Below, piece after piece: positions 1-8,244 of a stretch of 64,000 bases of DNA. The stretch covers positions 1-64,000 of the forward strand of contig JAFTNW010000010.1 in the NCBI GenBank assembly GCA_017451695.1, in the 5' to 3' direction. Under the pieces are notes generated by a model. That model searched no databases and was not told the origin of the DNA. It saw nothing but the letters and a program-made list of their open reading frames with translations. Within the stretch, counting starts at the first letter, position 1; the number at the start of each line of letters is the position of its first letter. A program made the position numbers and the translations under genes. The stretch is from Bacteroidaceae bacterium. Its GTDB lineage: Bacteria > Bacteroidota > Bacteroidia > Bacteroidales > Bacteroidaceae.

Positions 1-243
1 CTCCACGTTCCCAAGAATGGTACGGTTTACAAAAATAGAAAGAAATTTCCAATTCTTTCAGTGCAATGATAGAAAAAACAAGCGTTCTTTGTGGCTGTTG
101 TAGGGTATGTGCAAGAGATTAAAGATGCTGTTTCTACCAACTTTCCCTTCCATAAAAAGGCAACGGATAGGTAGCAATTCTTTCTCTAATACCCACCATA
201 TACGGCTCCTTCTGCCGAAATTAACAATATGGTGAGGTAACAC
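1..243 (-). pseudogene. IS30-family transposase remnant, runs off the left edge
   Basis: On the minus strand the last readable frame before the window edge gives ALKELEISFYFCKPYHSWERG-like residues; the PYHSWERG block is the signature around the third catalytic acidic residue (Glu of WERG) of IS30-family transposases. Upstream of it the similarity is spread over more than one frame (an open frame at 58-243 ends with a stop near 58, another frame carries stops), so the gene is broken. The frame is still open at base 1, so more of the C-terminal part should lie outside the window. Between 244 and 435 I see no gene, only AT-rich sequence leading to the next start. The family call rests on one short motif and I did not find the terminal inverted repeat. 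Confidence 0.5.
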
Positions 244-435
244 AAAAATGGTATATGTACCAACAACTTATCAAATTTCACCCTCATCCTGCCATTATTA
301 CGCAAGTTCTTACTATCTTTGCTTGCGAAAACAGATGATATACCTTGCACTCATTGTGGAATGTCGAATCGATTTCGCATATTTCACCTTCTTGTTGCCG
401 TTCGGGCCGGGATGGGAGTGGCAATATATTGCGCA

Positions 436-1791
436 ATGACATTGAACAAGGATTTTGAGGCTCGCACACGCACCCTCTTTGGTGAGGAGCGTTACAAGCG
501 TTTTACATCGGCCCTCGATGAGGAGCCGGTGGTCAGTGTGCGCCTTAATAACCGCAAGCCGCATGCCGATATCGTTGGCGCGCCTGTGCCTTGGGCCCCC
601 GAAGGATGCTACCTTTCTGCCCGCCCTGCATTTACTGCCGACCCGCTTTTTCATGCAGGTTGTTACTATGTGCAGGAGGCTTCGTCAATGTTCCTTGGGC
701 AGGTAATTGAGCAGTATGTGAGCGAGCCGGTGCGCGCTCTCGACCTCTGTGCTGCTCCCGGTGGCAAAACCACCCATCTGTTGCAACGCCTGCCCGCAGG
801 CAGCCTGCTTGTCTCCAATGAGCCTATGCCGTTGCGTGCACAGGTACTTGCCGAGAATGTGATAAAGTGGGGTGCTGCCGCTGCGGTTGTAACCAAGAAC
901 GAGCCTGCCGATTTCGCTTCATTCAAAAACTTTTTCGATTTGATTGTGGTGGATGCCCCTTGCTCGGGCGAGGGTATGTTCCGCAAGGACTCTTTTGCAG
1001 TGGAGCAGTGGAGTGAATCTGTTGTTAAGCAGTGTGCCGCCCGTCAAAAAGAGATTCTGTCCGATATTTGGGGCTGTTTGCGCTCCGGCGGTCTGCTAGT
1101 GTATAGTACATGCACATTCAATGCTGCCGAGGACGAGGAGTGTGTGCAGTGGATAATTGACGAGCTTGGTGCCGAGCCTCTTTCGGTGCAGGTCGATGCA
1201 TCATGGGGCATAACAGGCTCGCTTGCCGATGCCGCGATGCCTGTGTATCGTTTCATCCCCGGCTTTACCCGTGGTGAGGGCTTTTTCCTCGCAGTATTGC
1301 GTAAGGATGGCGATGCACCCGTTGCTCAACCCCGTACTGCAAAAATGCAGCCTGTGGTGGCAAAAACGAGGGCTGAGGTTGCCAAATGGTTGAGGAATCC
1401 CGCCGAATTCGATATAATAATGCAGGGCGAAACCATTACGGCCTTGCCACACGAACATTCGGCAGCCATAATGGCATTGCAACAGAAACTGCGTGTATTG
1501 CATGCAGGCGTGCCGCTTGCAACGATGAAGAATAACAAACTGCTGCCATTGCATCAGTTGGCAATGAGCGAGGCGTTGCAGCGCGATGCTTTCCAATGCA
1601 TAGAGGTCAATCGCGAGCAGGCCTTGGCCTATCTGCATCGTGAGGCACTTGCCTTTCCCGATGCACCTATGGGGCATCTACTGTTGATGTATGGCGGTGC
1701 GCCCATCGGTTTTGTGAAAAATGTGGGTAACAGGGCCAATAACCTCTATCCCGCGGAGTGGAGAATAAGAAAAAATCCAATGGAATTATAA
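436..1791 (+). CDS. rsmF: RsmB/NOP-family RNA (cytosine-5) methyltransferase, RsmF-like
   Basis: Predicted SAM-dependent m5C methyltransferase acting on 16S rRNA. With the start at 436 the protein has 451 residues and begins MTLNKDFEART, the usual beginning of this family; the upstream in-frame ATG at 319 would add 39 residues unlike the family. SAM motif LDLCAAPGGKT lies at about 102-111. The two family cysteines are in PCSGEG (Cys176) and STCTF (Cys226), used for catalysis and product release. The C-terminal part, ending near GGAPIGFVKNVGNRANNLYP, fits the PUA-like RNA-binding domain of RsmF. Eighteen bases separate it from dsbD, so the two may share a transcript. The exact target cytosine cannot be read from sequence. 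Confidence 0.92.
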   Translation: MTLNKDFEARTRTLFGEERYKRFTSALDEEPVVSVRLNNRKPHADIVGAPVPWAPEGCYLSARPAFTADPLFHAGCYYVQEASSMFLGQVIEQYVSEPVRALDLCAAPGGKTTHLLQRLPAGSLLVSNEPMPLRAQVLAENVIKWGAAAAVVTKNEPADFASFKNFFDLIVVDAPCSGEGMFRKDSFAVEQWSESVVKQCAARQKEILSDIWGCLRSGGLLVYSTCTFNAAEDEECVQWIIDELGAEPLSVQVDASWGITGSLADAAMPVYRFIPGFTRGEGFFLAVLRKDGDAPVAQPRTAKMQPVVAKTRAEVAKWLRNPAEFDIIMQGETITALPHEHSAAIMALQQKLRVLHAGVPLATMKNNKLLPLHQLAMSEALQRDAFQCIEVNREQALAYLHREALAFPDAPMGHLLLMYGGAPIGFVKNVGNRANNLYPAEWRIRKNPMEL

Positions 1792-1809
1792 TAAATCAAT
1801 AAAATAGCT

Positions 1810-3864
1810 ATGAGAAAATTATTATTATCGCTCTTTTTGGGAGTGCTTGCGCAGGTTGCTTTTGCGCAGATGTTCAACCCCGTTACTATCGAGCAGAAGT
1901 TTGATGTCGATGGTGCCAATGGAAAAATAGTGTTTAATGCCACAATAGAGGATGGCTGGCACATGTACTCTACCAATATCGGTGAGGGCGGCCCCACCGC
2001 GGCAACTATTACCTTTGAAAAAATAGAGGGTGCCGAGCTTGTTGGCGTTCTCACTCCTTCCGATGGCGCAATCGATGTAATGGACCCTGTATTCGGTATG
2101 CAGGTATCTTATTTCGAGGGTGAGGCTTCGTTTACACAAAAGGTTAAATTCACCGGCGGTGCATACATATTGCAAGGCTACTTGGAGTATGGTGCTTGCA
2201 ACGACGAAAACTGCACACCTCCCACAGCTTTTGAATTCAATATCACAGGTACTGCCACAGTGGCGGCCCCTGCAGCAAAGCCTGCTCCCGCAGTAAAGGA
2301 GGCACCGGCATCGGTGCCCGCGGCCAAAATAGAACCCCTGCCTGTGGCAAAAACTGCCCCCGAGGCTCCTGCCGAGGTTATAGAGGCTGCCGAGCTTGTG
2401 CCCGCCACAGTGGTTGCAGATAATGGTTTCTCGCAGTTGTGGACACCCGTAATCGATAAGTTGGAGGCATTCCAGAACAGTGGCAGCACTGCCACACGCT
2501 CTTTGTGGATTACATTCCTGCTTGGTTTCGGTGGAGGTTTCCTCGCTCTGCTCACTCCTTGCGTATGGCCCATTATCCCCATGACCGTGAGCTTCTTCCT
2601 CAAACGCTCAAAGAGCCGTAAAAAGGCAATCAGCGAGGCTGTGTTCTATGGAATTTCAATCATTGTAATCTATCTTATATTGGGCTTGGCCGTTACAATA
2701 TTCTTTGGTGCAAGCGCTCTTAACGCTCTTTCTACCAACGCGGTGTTCAATATATTCTTCTGTGCACTGCTGTTGCTCTTTGGAGCATCGTTCCTTGGTG
2801 GTTTCGAACTCACATTGCCCTCTTCATGGACAAATAAGGTGGATGAGAAGGCCGGCAATACCACAGGTCTGTTGAGTATCTTCCTCATGGCATTTACTCT
2901 TACGCTTGTATCATTCTCTTGCACAGGCCCCATCATCGGTTTCCTGCTTGTGGAGGTCTCTACAACCGGCTCGCTATTCGGCCCTGCCGTGGGTATGCTT
3001 GGTTTTGCATTAGCGTTGGCATTGCCCTTTACGCTGTTTGCCCTCTTCCCCACACTGCTGAAACAAGCTCCTCGCTCGGGTGGTTGGATGAACACCATCA
3101 AGGTTGTTCTTGGCTTTGTGGAGATAGCATTCGCCCTCAAATTCTTCTCGGTGGCCGACCTTGCATACGGCTGGCGTTTGCTCGATCGCGAAACATTCCT
3201 TGCTATCTGGATTATCCTGTTTGCGCTCCTCGGTCTTTACCTCTTGAACATCATCCGCTTCCCCCACGACGATGCCGACGAGAAACAGACCTCTGTGCCT
3301 AAATTCTTTGTCGCACTTATCTCATTGGCATTTGCTGTATATATGATTCCCGGTTTGTGGGGCGCTCCCTGCAAGGCAATCAGTGCATTTGCTCCGCCCA
3401 TGTGGACACAGGATTTCAATATGTACGACAACGAAGTGCACCCCGCAAGTGCCGACTACGAGGAGGGTATGGCCATGGCACGCCGTTTGGGCAAGCCTGC
3501 GCTGCTCGATTTCACAGGCTATGGCTGTGTGAACTGCCGTAACATGGAATCCTCTGTCTGGACCGACGATCGTGTGGCCGACATCTTGCGCGACGATTAT
3601 GTACTAATATCTCTCTTTGTCGATGATAAAACTCCTCTTCCCACCCCCATAGAGGTTGAAGAGCAGGGCGTTAAACGCAAACTGCGCACAGTGGGCGACA
3701 AATGGAGCTACTTGCAGCGTTATAAATTCGGTGCCAACGCACAACCCTTCTATGTGCCTGTGGATAACGATGGTAATCCTCTTGCAGGCTCATATTCATT
3801 CGACCTTGATGTAGATTCATACATCAAGTTCTTGAACCAGGGAATTGATAACTACAAAAAGTAA
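1810..3864 (+). CDS. dsbD: Thiol:disulfide interchange protein DsbD
   Basis: Carries reducing power across the inner membrane to periplasmic thiol proteins. A signal peptide (cleavage after AQVAFA, near residue 19) is followed by a DsbD-alpha-like domain with Cys130 and Cys135, then an Ala/Pro/Glu-rich linker (about 150-205), then a membrane domain of about eight helices with the paired cysteines Cys251 (LTPCVWP) and Cys371 (SFSCTGP). The C-terminal thioredoxin-like domain has the active site GYGCVNC (Cys573 and Cys576). This three-module layout and the length of 684 residues are normal for the Bacteroidota form. All six expected cysteines are present, so the protein looks functional. It lies between the rsmF-like gene and a GH3-family gene in one direction. 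Confidence 0.95.
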   Translation: MRKLLLSLFLGVLAQVAFAQMFNPVTIEQKFDVDGANGKIVFNATIEDGWHMYSTNIGEGGPTAATITFEKIEGAELVGVLTPSDGAIDVMDPVFGMQVSYFEGEASFTQKVKFTGGAYILQGYLEYGACNDENCTPPTAFEFNITGTATVAAPAAKPAPAVKEAPASVPAAKIEPLPVAKTAPEAPAEVIEAAELVPATVVADNGFSQLWTPVIDKLEAFQNSGSTATRSLWITFLLGFGGGFLALLTPCVWPIIPMTVSFFLKRSKSRKKAISEAVFYGISIIVIYLILGLAVTIFFGASALNALSTNAVFNIFFCALLLLFGASFLGGFELTLPSSWTNKVDEKAGNTTGLLSIFLMAFTLTLVSFSCTGPIIGFLLVEVSTTGSLFGPAVGMLGFALALALPFTLFALFPTLLKQAPRSGGWMNTIKVVLGFVEIAFALKFFSVADLAYGWRLLDRETFLAIWIILFALLGLYLLNIIRFPHDDADEKQTSVPKFFVALISLAFAVYMIPGLWGAPCKAISAFAPPMWTQDFNMYDNEVHPASADYEEGMAMARRLGKPALLDFTGYGCVNCRNMESSVWTDDRVADILRDDYVLISLFVDDKTPLPTPIEVEEQGVKRKLRTVGDKWSYLQRYKFGANAQPFYVPVDNDGNPLAGSYSFDLDVDSYIKFLNQGIDNYKK

Positions 3865-3909
3865 AAAACATAAATTTGCCTTGTTGCAGCATTATGCAGC
3901 TACATAACT

Positions 3910-5418
3910 ATGAACGAAACATCACTTTTAAGGTCTCTGTTAAATCACAGAGTAAAGAAAATAGAAAAGTATGCCACTGAGGCAGAGCAAATTCAGCGCG
4001 ACGTACTTAAAAGATTGGTGTCTGTGGCAGCAAACACAGAGTGGGGTATAAAGCATAACTACGCAGATTGCACAAGCTACGAGAAATTTGCAGCAGCTGT
4101 GGATGTGCAGAACTACGAAACGCTTAAAGGCTTTATCGACCGTATGCGCCACGGCGAGAAGGATGTGCTGTGGAAGGGCCGCTGCAAGTGGTATGCCAAA
4201 TCATCGGGAACCACCAACGACAAGAGCAAATTTATTCCTGTAACCCCTGCCGGCTTGCAGAATGCCCACTACAAAGGCGGTATGGATGTTGTTGCGCTCT
4301 ATCTTGCCAACAACCCCCAGAGCCGTATGTTCAAGGGCCGTGGTCTTATATTGGGTGGCAGCCATGCACCCAACTACAACCTGCCCGGCAGCCTTGTGGG
4401 CGACCTCAGCGCCATTCTCATAGAAAACTGCAATCCGCTGGTTAATATGGTGCGCGTGCCCGATAAATCCATAGCCCTGCTCAGCGATTTTGAGGAGAAG
4501 ATGGAAAAAATTGCCCGTGCCACCTGTACCAAGAATGTAACCAACCTCTCGGGTGTACCCTCATGGATGATGGCAGTGCTCAAACACATGCTCGAAATCA
4601 CAGGCAAGAACAGCGTGGAAGAGGTGTGGCCCAACCTTGAGGTGTTCTTCCATGGAGGTGTGGCCTTTACTCCCTATCGCGAGCAATACCTGCAACTAAT
4701 CCGTAAGCCCGATATGAAATATATGGAGACATATAATGCCAGCGAGGGCTTCTTCGGCATTCAGAACGACCCCACCGACTCGGCAATGATGCTTATGATA
4801 GATTACGATGTGTTCTATGAGTTCATACCGTTCGAGGATATCGACTCGCCCAATCCACGCGTGCTTCCCTTGTGGGAGGTCGAGGTAGGCAAGAACTATG
4901 CAATGCTCATAAGTACCTCATGCGGTTTGTGGCGTTATATGATAGGCGATACTGTGCGCTTTATGAGCAAAGACCCATACAAAATTGTTATATCGGGGCG
5001 TACCAAGCACTTTATCAATGCCTTCGGTGAGGAACTCATTGTAGATAATGCCGAGAAGGGCTTGAAAAAGGCTTGCGAGGAGACCGGCGCACAGGTGTCG
5101 GAATATACCGCAGCTCCCGTGTTCATGGATGCCAATGCACAGTGCCGCCATCAGTGGCTCATTGAGTTCTCCAAGGAGCCCGATTCGTTGGAGCGTTTTG
5201 CCGAGATTCTCGACACCACATTGCAACAGATAAACTCCGACTACGAGGCAAAGCGTTATAAGAATATAACCCTGCAACCACTTGAAATAGTGGTAGCACG
5301 CAAAAACCTCTTTAACGATTGGCTCAAGAGCAAGGGTAAATTGGGCGGCCAGCACAAGGTGCCTCGTTTGAGCAACAGCCGCCAATACATAGAGGAAATG
5401 ATGTCGTTTAATGAATAG
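3910..5418 (+). CDS. GH3 auxin-responsive-family acyl-adenylating enzyme
   Basis: Member of the GH3 superfamily, whose plant members form acyl-adenylates and join the acyl group to amino acids. The P-loop-like motif SSGTTNDKSK lies near residue 98, the A5-like motif YNASEGFFG near 275, the YMIGDTVRF block near 345, and the SGRTKHFINAFGEEL hinge region near 365, in the expected order for an ANL-type enzyme. No signal peptide is visible, so it should be cytoplasmic. Its last codons overlap the start of the following lipoprotein gene by 8 bases, which suggests coupled translation. The bacterial substrate is not established; nothing in the neighbourhood identifies it. Confidence 0.88.
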   Translation: MNETSLLRSLLNHRVKKIEKYATEAEQIQRDVLKRLVSVAANTEWGIKHNYADCTSYEKFAAAVDVQNYETLKGFIDRMRHGEKDVLWKGRCKWYAKSSGTTNDKSKFIPVTPAGLQNAHYKGGMDVVALYLANNPQSRMFKGRGLILGGSHAPNYNLPGSLVGDLSAILIENCNPLVNMVRVPDKSIALLSDFEEKMEKIARATCTKNVTNLSGVPSWMMAVLKHMLEITGKNSVEEVWPNLEVFFHGGVAFTPYREQYLQLIRKPDMKYMETYNASEGFFGIQNDPTDSAMMLMIDYDVFYEFIPFEDIDSPNPRVLPLWEVEVGKNYAMLISTSCGLWRYMIGDTVRFMSKDPYKIVISGRTKHFINAFGEELIVDNAEKGLKKACEETGAQVSEYTAAPVFMDANAQCRHQWLIEFSKEPDSLERFAEILDTTLQQINSDYEAKRYKNITLQPLEIVVARKNLFNDWLKSKGKLGGQHKVPRLSNSRQYIEEMMSFNE

Positions 5419-7342
5419 ATATATGTCGCTTAAAGAGATACTTTTATCGCTGCTTGTGGTGGCTATGCTTGCTGCTTGTGCAAGCATGGGAACCCCCGAC
5501 GGCGGTCCCTTTGACGAGGACCCTCCTGTCTTTGTTGGCGGTATTCCCGCGCCAAACGCAACAGGTGTAACCGATGGAAAGGTTGTTTTAGAGTTCGATG
5601 AAAACATAAAACTCGAGAATGCTTTTGAAAAGGTGGTTATATCTCCTCCGCAGTTTGAGCAGCCGCAAATAAAATACAGTGGCAAGAGGATTACCGTGCA
5701 GTTGTACGATAGCTTAATCCCCAATACCACCTATTCGATAGATTTCAACGATGCTGTGGTAGATAATAACGAAGGCAATCCTTTGGAGAACTTTGCATAT
5801 GTGTTCTCCACGGGAACATCGGTCGATACCCTTGCCGTATCGGGCACCGTGCTCAATGCCGAGGATTTGGAACCTATCAAAGGTATAATGGTGGGCCTCC
5901 ACTCCTTGATGAGCGATACAGCATTTACCAAACTGCCATTTGAGCGCGTAGCACGCACCGACAGCCGTGGCCGTTTTTCAATTAAGGGTCTGGCACCGGG
6001 CAAGTATCGTCTGTATGCCCTTGCCGATGCCAATGGCAACTATCTCTATGACCAGAAGAGCGAAACATTGGCATTCTTGGAAACCGTGGTGTCGCCCTCG
6101 GCTATACGCGCAATGCGCAACGACACCATCTGGCGCGACAGCATAACGGTAGATACCGTGCGCGCAGTGGAATATACCCGTAATCTTCCCGACGATATTG
6201 TGCTACGTGCTTTTAAGGAGCCCTTCTACACACAATACCTTATGAAATATCCGCGCGACGAGCATAGTAATTTTACTATGTACTTTGCCGCACCCAACAG
6301 CGAGCTGCCCAAAGTAAAAGGGCTCAATTTCGATGATACCGATGCCTATGTATTGGAGGCAAATGCCACAATGGATACCCTGCGCTATTGGTTCAAGGAT
6401 ACAACCGTGTATTATAAGGATACGCTGGAACTTGCAGTAACATATAATGTGCTCGACTCCCTGCAACAGCCTGTACCACGCACCGATACATTGTATATAT
6501 CCTCAAAAAGAAGTCGCGAGGCTGTGATAAAGGCCGAGGCCGAGAAGTTTGCCAAGGAGGAGAAACGTTTCCTTAAAAGAGCGAGCAAGCTCCCCGATTA
6601 CGACGAGAATAACCCTCCTGCTTATGTGCCTCCCACCAAGGAACTTATAGTATTATCTACTGCAAAATCGCAAATGGATTTCAACCGCGAGGTGGAATTC
6701 TCATTTATAGAGCCGCTTTCAAGCTACGATGCATCCATGATACATCTGTCATCGGTTGTCGATTCCACATTTACCCCCATTCCATTTGTCTTTGAGCAGA
6801 GTAGGAAGAACATACGCACATATAACCTATATGCCGAGTGGCGTCCCGGTGAGACATATATGCTTACAATCGACTCGGCTGCCTTCAAAGGATTGTATGG
6901 CGGTGTATCCAAGATGTTCGAGCAAAAGATGACCTATCGCACGCTCGACGACTATGCCGTGCTCTATCTTACAATACCTCACACGGGCAACGATGCTGTG
7001 GTTGAACTTGTCTCGGGCGAAAAGGTTGTGAACAAAGTGCGCACCGAAAATAACAAATGCGCCTTCTATTTTATCAATCCCGGTAAATACTCGTTGCGCC
7101 TGTTTATGGACAAGAACGGCAACAACAAATGGGATACCGGCTCCTACGAGGATAAATTGCAGCCCGAGGAGGTGTATTACTATCCCCACATGCTCGACTT
7201 GCGTGCTCTTTTTGAATACGAACAGGACGATTGGGACATAAAGGCTCCGCTAAATACCCAGAAACCATTGGAGATAACCAAGCAGAAGCCCGATAAAGAG
7301 AAAAAGAAAATGAACCGTAACGCTACCAGAAAATTCAAATAA
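5411..7342 (+). CDS. Ig-like (Big_5) domain lipoprotein
   Basis: Predicted outer-membrane or periplasmic lipoprotein of 643 residues. The N-terminus has a hydrophobic stretch and lipobox AML-AAC (Cys23), followed by the TPDGGPFDEDPP sequence typical of this Bacteroidota family and then a bacterial Ig-like domain (about 40-135, with the VVLEFDENI and NTTYSIDF strands). A carboxypeptidase-regulatory-like segment follows (SGTVLNAEDLEPIKGIMVGLH through GKYRLYALADANGN, about 145-215). The tail from about 620 is very basic. An alternative start lies at 5423, still ahead of the signal. The gene overlaps the GH3 gene and ends 4 bases before the DUF3108 gene, so it is in the same operon. Function unknown. 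Confidence 0.82.
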   Translation: MNRYMSLKEILLSLLVVAMLAACASMGTPDGGPFDEDPPVFVGGIPAPNATGVTDGKVVLEFDENIKLENAFEKVVISPPQFEQPQIKYSGKRITVQLYDSLIPNTTYSIDFNDAVVDNNEGNPLENFAYVFSTGTSVDTLAVSGTVLNAEDLEPIKGIMVGLHSLMSDTAFTKLPFERVARTDSRGRFSIKGLAPGKYRLYALADANGNYLYDQKSETLAFLETVVSPSAIRAMRNDTIWRDSITVDTVRAVEYTRNLPDDIVLRAFKEPFYTQYLMKYPRDEHSNFTMYFAAPNSELPKVKGLNFDDTDAYVLEANATMDTLRYWFKDTTVYYKDTLELAVTYNVLDSLQQPVPRTDTLYISSKRSREAVIKAEAEKFAKEEKRFLKRASKLPDYDENNPPAYVPPTKELIVLSTAKSQMDFNREVEFSFIEPLSSYDASMIHLSSVVDSTFTPIPFVFEQSRKNIRTYNLYAEWRPGETYMLTIDSAAFKGLYGGVSKMFEQKMTYRTLDDYAVLYLTIPHTGNDAVVELVSGEKVVNKVRTENNKCAFYFINPGKYSLRLFMDKNGNNKWDTGSYEDKLQPEEVYYYPHMLDLRALFEYEQDDWDIKAPLNTQKPLEITKQKPDKEKKKMNRNATRKFK

Positions 7343-7346
7343 ATAG

Positions 7347-8165
7347 ATGAAAAACAGGTTTTTAACACTCCTCTTTGCGCTGTTGCTTGCGGTGCCGGTT
7401 CTTGCAGTGAAGATAAAGGCAAAGCCTGCATACAAGTCAGGCGAAACATTGGAGTGCGTATTCTATTTCAATTGGCATTTCGTGTGGGTTAAGGCCGGTG
7501 GTGCAAGGCTTATTATACGCGATACCATATACAATGGGCAGAAAGCTCAATATATGTCGTTATTGAGCAGTACCAATGAAAAGGCCGACGCCTTCTTCAA
7601 AATGCGCGACACCCTCACCACTATATATATGCCCGGCAAAGAGGTGCGCCCCCTCTACTATCGCAAGTCATCGGAGCAGGGGCGTCGCAGTTATCTCAAC
7701 GAGGTGCGCTACAATCATCTCCCTTCGGGTAAGGTGGCTGTGTCGCAGCACTATGCGCGTACCGATAGAGCCCCAGTGCATCGTGTCGATACCTGCAATG
7801 CGGGCGTGTTCGATATGATGAGCATGCTTGCTTATGCACGCAATTTCGATTTCTCGACAATGCGCCCCGGGCAACGCTTATCCTACCCCATAGCCACAGG
7901 CCGCAGGGTAGAGGAGCAACGTCTCATATACCGTGGAAAGGAGAGAGTAAAGGCCAACGACGGCCTTTCATATAACTGTTTGAAGATATCTCTTGTGGAA
8001 CTTGATGAAAAAGGCAAGGAGAAAACCGTGGTTAATTTCTTTGTTACCGATGATGAGAATCATCTACCCATACTGCTCGACCTTGCTTTGAACTTCGGTA
8101 CCGCCAAGGCTCGTTTGTCAAAGAAAAGCGGGCTAATGTACCCGCTTATACCGGCAAGAGAATAG
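7347..8165 (+). CDS. DUF3108 domain-containing exported protein
   Basis: A 272-residue protein with a clear signal peptide (MKNRFLTLLFALLLAVPVLA) and then the DUF3108 pattern: YKSGETLECVFYFNW, the KADAFFKMRDTLTTIY segment and the region around GVFDMMSMLAYARNFDF. No catalytic residues are recognisable. DUF3108 proteins are periplasmic and of unknown function. The gene starts 4 bases after the Ig-like lipoprotein gene and is the last of the run, followed at once by a strong terminator. Its constant position behind a GH3 gene and an envelope lipoprotein suggests a shared envelope role, but this is only inference from context. Confidence 0.85.
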   Translation: MKNRFLTLLFALLLAVPVLAVKIKAKPAYKSGETLECVFYFNWHFVWVKAGGARLIIRDTIYNGQKAQYMSLLSSTNEKADAFFKMRDTLTTIYMPGKEVRPLYYRKSSEQGRRSYLNEVRYNHLPSGKVAVSQHYARTDRAPVHRVDTCNAGVFDMMSMLAYARNFDFSTMRPGQRLSYPIATGRRVEEQRLIYRGKERVKANDGLSYNCLKISLVELDEKGKEKTVVNFFVTDDENHLPILLDLALNFGTAKARLSKKSGLMYPLIPARE

Positions 8166-8185
8166 CAACAAATTATCATTTAGCA

Positions 8186-8230
8186 ATCAACGAAAAAAGG
8201 AGCACCCACGGTGCTCCTTTTTTCGTTGAT
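8186..8230. terminator. Bidirectional terminator between DUF3108 gene and thrA
   Basis: A perfect 21-bp inverted repeat with a 3-base loop (CAC). The arm has a GC-rich top (GGAGCACC) and an A6/T6 tract in the lower stem, so a U-run is produced on both strands. It sits 21 bases after the DUF3108 stop and 15 bases beyond the thrA stop, as expected for convergent genes. Confidence 0.93.
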
Positions 8231-8244
8231 ATAATTGTATATAA

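Noticed and set aside
319-435. Extension of the rsmF-like protein to an ATG at 319
   Set aside because: The extra 39 residues do not look like the family; the ATG at 436 gives the usual start.
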